From Acanthochlamys bracteata (lineage: Eukaryota > Streptophyta > Magnoliopsida > Pandanales > Velloziaceae), in assembly GCA_019914995.1 (NCBI GenBank), contig CM034137.1, positions 3,782,001 through 3,846,000 on the forward strand: a DNA stretch of 64,000 nucleotides, read 5' to 3'. A model generated the notes under the pieces. It did not search any database, was not told where the DNA came from, and saw only the letters and a program-made list of their open reading frames with translations. Shown one piece after another: positions 60,127-64,000 of the stretch. Both the position numbers and the translations under genes were made by a program. Position 1 is the stretch's first letter. Each line of letters starts with the position of its first letter.

Positions 60127-60737
60127 ATGTCTGTGATCGATTCGTTCCCTTTCCTTCTCTCAAGAATTCCACAGGGGTGGATCGAAGCAGCTGTCAAGGA
60201 CAATGAAGGCTTCGATCATACGTTCATCATGGAGAAGAAGCTGAGGAAACCGACCTGAGAGCTACTTACAACCGACTCTTCTTGAAGAAAGTCTTCGTTC
60301 AGTCGAACCTTCTCCCCTTACTTCGTTCTGATGAGTTGATCACCGGCAGGCTAAATGTTTTCGAGCAGCAATCCTGCAAGAAGAGGAAGCGGATTGCGAT
60401 AGGTGATCATCAAGATTATTGCTTGTCAAGGAAGCAGGTCAAGAAAGAGACAGGGACGAAGAACGAGGGGCTCGTCGTGCCTGTGTTCTTGGAACAAGGC
60501 CGCGGGCAGAAGAAAGAGGATTACAAGGTATGACTGACGTGATGGGACGACAGTAATGGAACCGTGATCAAGGGAACTGACAGGGCCCGTGTTCGGAAGA
60601 TATCTGAGTTCACGGAAGACGATCATATTTAGGTTTGGGCTTTCCGCCGCCGATTCGACGACACGCTTTGCTTCGCTATCGGGAAAAAGATCTTGCCACG
60701 TCCATGCAGCGAAGTCAAATTTCATCAGTTTCTTTAG
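60127..60737 (+). pseudogene. B3-domain transcription factor pseudogene
   Basis: A plant-specific B3 DNA-binding protein copy. From ATG 60127 it reads WIEAAVKDNEGFDHTFIMEK then KKLRK; the frame shifts near 60.25 kb and continues TDLRATYNRLFLKKVFV..LLPLLRSDE, matching the start of a B3 domain (KTDL...NRLFL). The C-terminal part, DYKV..WDDSNGTVIKG, SEFTEDDHI and VWAFRRRFDDTLCFAI, is the typical end of the domain. Three in-frame stops (two TGA near 60.53-60.55 kb, one TAG near 60.63 kb) stand where Arg and Gln/Glu codons would be expected; C-to-T decay would explain the TGA and, if from CAG, the TAG. It resembles the DUF313/REM-like B3 group, but the subgroup is not certain. Non-functional as read. 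Confidence 0.65.
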
Positions 60738-61257
60738 TTTAACTTATCCTGTTCTATATATCGAGTTAATTCATTCTTTTTGTTTCCAGTTTTCTGTTTT
60801 TATCTTAAGCTGGGGATCTTGCTAATGATCTCTGCCTTAAGAGGACGGTCTCTTCTTTGATTGATCTCATGTGAACTTCCCTCTATATGTATCACGATTC
60901 AACGAAGAAAGTAATTATGTGTTGTTTTATATTTATAGGATGTACGCTTCTTTTCGTCCTTTGTTCTTACTGTACTCTGTTGATAAAATTGTGTCCTGTA
61001 ACTTCTGTGATCATTAGTTCGTTCAATAAATATGTATATGCATGTCGAGACATACAGTAAACTTCATGAATGTCTCCGCAACAGTTTCAGTTATTGTTTT
61101 TTCTGAATATCTGCTCTCCTCCCTTTTCTTTGTTTGTTTAAAAATTCATAATCTGAATCCTGATTATCCAAATGTTGCAGATTAAAGTTCAGTTTGATTA
61201 TGAAAGCCTAGTAGGCCTCGTAACATGTGGGCCGGCCGATATAGAGATGCTAATAAG
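60738..61257. other. Spacer after the B3 pseudogene
   Basis: No further gene. Composition is still moderately GC to about 61.25 kb, consistent with former 3' flank. Confidence 0.45.
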
Positions 61258-61498
61258 TGTGCGTTCGGAATTGCTTATGAATGAAACTTTTATGAAATAG
61301 AGAGTATTTTTATTTTTTTTTTAAAACGAGTTTTATTTTTTTACTTCTAAAAAAATAATAAAAATATTTTATTACGTAAAATTTTTCTAGACTATCAAAT
61401 TTTTAAATAATTTTTTAAATACTTATAAAATATGTATTGAAAAATATAAAATGAAAAAAAATTGAAAAGTAGCTTTTGAAGGTGCTGCCAAACGCACC
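61258..61498. mobile_element. MITE copy 2 (GCTTATGA family)
   Basis: The left end TGTGCGTTCGG and the reverse complement of the right end GGTGCGTTTGG are inverted repeats. The body matches MITE copy 1 in reverse orientation. Confidence 0.7.
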
Positions 61499-61566
61499 AC
61501 CCTAAGCTGAATCCGCAAGGCACAAGCACCGTTCTAGGCTTAACCCCTGCAAACCTTAACCCAAAC

Positions 61567-61790
61567 TCTTTAGGGTCTGTTTGGATACACAAGTAATAAA
61601 CAAAAGTAAAAAAATAAGAGGAATTGAGAGAAAAGCAATAGAGAGTAAGATAATTATTTAGCTCATCTTATTTAAATATATTAGTAAGAGTAATAAAAAG
61701 TAAAAAATTATCATGTTTGGTTAGAAGAGTAAATAAATAAGATAAATCTTTATAAAGTGTTTGAAATGCCCACCCATCTTGTTCGCTATA
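61567..61790. mobile_element. Possible Tourist-like MITE or fragment
   Basis: Begins TTAGGGTCTGTTTGGATAC, the usual wording of PIF-Harbinger-type MITE ends. The interior is AT-rich. A matching right end is not clear. Confidence 0.35.
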
Positions 61791-61856
61791 GTTGAACAAA
61801 AGCAATGTGCTTTTTTCATATTTTAAACTCTTTACATTGTTGACGAACTATGTGAA

Positions 61857-62104
61857 TGTTAGCATGGTGACTCTTGGATAGCAAAACTAAAATTGGAGTA
61901 AAGAACTCACAAAAGATTTCAATTGCACAAATATAAAGATGAAAAACTCTTTCAATCTTAATCTTATCATTCAATATAAAAAAAAAGTACATATATATAG
62001 ATTTCTTATAAAACTAGATAAGGAGAGTTCTAAATAAAAAAAAAATCTAAAATATAATTCTAAAAAAGATATTTAAAAGAATATATTGTTGACTCACACT
62101 AACA
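61857..62104 (-). repeat. 3' LTR of Copia D
   Basis: Minus-strand TGTTAGTGTGAGTC to CATGCTAACA, 248 bp, with matching TGTTAG/CTAACA ends. It lies right after the polypurine tract CTTAAAAGGGAG (62105-62116). The partner LTR is outside the window. Confidence 0.8.
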
Positions 62105-64000
62105 CTCCCTTTTAAGTTAGTGTAAGATATCATCAATATCCAACTTGTTCAGTTAATTATGAAAGATTTTGCTTTAAACTTCTTTTGCCAATATATCTGC
62201 TAATTGTGCCTCTAAAGCCACAAAAGGTAACTTAACTAATTTTGCTTCCAACTTTTCTTTATTAAAATACCGATCGACCTCAACATGTTTGGTCCGATCA
62301 GACTGTACTAAATTATGACCAATATTTATTGCTGCCTTATTATCACAGAACAGTTTTATGGTACTTTTAGGAGGAAAATCAAGCTCCATCAATAACATTC
62401 GAAACCATAAGAGTTCATAAACTCCATGTGCCATCCCTCTGTATTCAGTTTTAGCGGACGATCGAGCAATCACTTTCTGTTTCTTACTCCTCTATGTGAC
62501 TAGATTACCACCAATAAATATAAAATAGCCGAATATAGAGCATCTATCTGTCTTATTTTCTGCCTAATCTATACCAGTATATCTATCAATATTCAAATGA
62601 TTATGCTTTTTGAATAGTAATCCCCTATCTGGTGCTGACCTCAAATATCTTAAAATTCTGTTTACTGCTTCCATATGATCGACACTTAAAGAATGCATAA
62701 CTGACTAACAACACTCACTACATATGTTACATCTGAGCGAGTATGTGATAAATAAATCAATCTGCCAACCAATTGTTGATACTTTTCTTACATACTCGCA
62801 CTTGATCAGAATACTCTGCTAAGTTGTGATTCTCAATGATTGGTGTATTAGCTGGTTTGTAATCTGACATCCCTGTTTCAGACAATAAGTTAAGGACATA
62901 TTTTCTTTGTGATAGAAAAATACCTTGGTTAGAGCTTGCCACTTCAATCCCCAAGAAATATTTCAACTCTCCAAGTTCTTTTATCTCAAATTCCGATGCT
63001 AGATATTTCTTTAGCATTTGAATTCTTCATGATCGTTACCTGTAGCAATCATATCATCAACATAGATTATTAAAGCAGTTACCTTATCATTCTGGTTCTT
63101 CAAAATAAATGTATAATCAGCATTACTCTGTCGGTAACCATATCTACTCAAGGCTTGACTAAATCTACCAAACTATGCTTTCGGAGATTACTTCAGCTCA
63201 TATAAAGCCTTTTCTAGCTTGCAGACATATTCAGTTATTCTCGATACCCCATAGCTAGGCGGAAGCTCCATATACACTTTTTTTCTTCTAACTCACCATG
63301 AAGAAATGCATTCTTTACATCAAACTGCTGTAAGGGCCAATCAACAGTTGCTGTAAGAGACAATAATACTTTTATAGTATTAATTTTTACAACTGGGGCA
63401 AAAGTCTCGTGATAATCCATTCCATAAGTCTGTAAGTATCCCTTAGCCACTAACCTTGTCTTATACTTCTCGATCGTTCCATCTGCTTTGTGTTTAATTA
63501 TATATACCCATTTATAACCAACTGCTTTCTTTTCTTCTGGTAGTGGCACTATCTCGCAAGTCAAATTCTTCTGAAGAGCATCCATCTCTTCGTTCATAGC
63601 CTTAATCCATTTAGGATCGGATAAGACTTTCCTAATGCTAGAAGGAAGAGTCACAACTGATACATGATTAATGAAAGCCACATATGAAGAAGACAGCCTA
63701 TGAGAAGACATATGATTGGCAATAGGATATTTTCAGATTTTTCGTTCCGGTAAATATCTATTAGGAGATTTTTCACGATTTTCTCTGTGTTGCAACTGAT
63801 AAATCCTGTTGACAATGTTAGATGTATCCATAATGATCTTCTGATTGTGAGTACTTAGCTCAGGAATATCTTCAAAAGTTTGAGTGGGTATCGCAGAATG
63901 CGAGATGGGGGTTTCTTCTACAACTTTAATTTTTTCTGTCTATTCCGTTTCTTTTGGTTCAAGTTTAGTAGTCTTAATCTCCTCTAGACCTGAGTCATGA
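61857..64000 (-). mobile_element. Ty1/Copia element D, 3' part, running off the window
   Basis: Minus-strand element with its 3' LTR at 61857-62104. RNase H lies near 62.17-62.5 kb (CDNKAAINIGHNLV, QLADILAKEV). RT lies near 62.75-63.7 kb ([36 protein letters not shown]). The left end of RT and the integrase side continue beyond 63.7 kb toward the window edge. Copia domain order. Broken in several places but less worn than A and B. Confidence 0.85.

Noticed and set aside
1-64000. tRNA, rRNA or CRISPR features
   Set aside because: No cloverleaf-like or rRNA-like segment was recognised. Tandem repeats present have diverged units without regular unique spacers, and the window is a plant nuclear sequence.

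Overview
This is a flowering-plant nuclear window. Intron-bearing gene remnants, an intronless UDP-glycosyltransferase, plant Ty1/Copia and Ty3/Gypsy retrotransposons, CACTA and PIF-Harbinger DNA transposons, MITEs and long AT-rich spacers all point that way. I cannot name the species. Nearly everything is repeat-derived. No complete, undamaged host gene was found; the closest is a UGT89-type glycosyltransferase whose frame is open except for one stop codon.

Layout. 0.8-2.5 kb: relic of an integrated caulimovirid (pararetrovirus) polymerase, split by a small insertion. 2.9-6.1 kb: degraded Copia relic A. About 6.3-23.9 kb: a Sirevirus-like Copia element with gag, pol and a third ORF region. 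Its gag-pol is interrupted by a structurally complete Athila-type Gypsy element (8994-18289) with about 1.29-kb LTRs and a 5-bp target-site duplication. 24.3-24.7 kb: 59-bp tandem repeat. 24.8-26.0 kb: dead PIF-Harbinger transposase. 27-31 kb: inverted-repeat arms around a chromovirus-like Gypsy fragment whose pol domains lie in permuted order. 31.7-38 kb: a CACTA terminus followed by minus-strand exon relics of two unrelated host genes, an ATX3/4/5-like PHD-finger methyltransferase and an SVR1-like chloroplast pseudouridine synthase. One intron of the latter holds a clean solo LTR. 38.9-43.3 kb: Copia relic B, minus strand, same family as A. 43.8-45.2 kb: the UGT89-like gene. 45.5-46.35 kb: 5' end of a FAM91-like gene. 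48-54.5 kb: a Copia element whose 5' LTR contains a 2.87-kb PIF-Harbinger-type element; the 3' LTR preserves the empty site. 54.7-61.5 kb: MITEs, tandem repeats and a dead B3-domain gene. 61.9-64 kb: another minus-strand Copia element running off the window.

The host-derived pieces do not form a pathway. The biology visible is genome turnover: nested insertion, solo-LTR formation, exon capture by a DNA transposon, and decay of host gene copies. I did not find a previously undescribed functional system. The strongest leads are the CACTA/exon-capture locus, the permuted Gypsy fragment between inverted repeats, and the UGT gene with a single stop. All identifications come from reading translations and repeats by eye; no database search was run.
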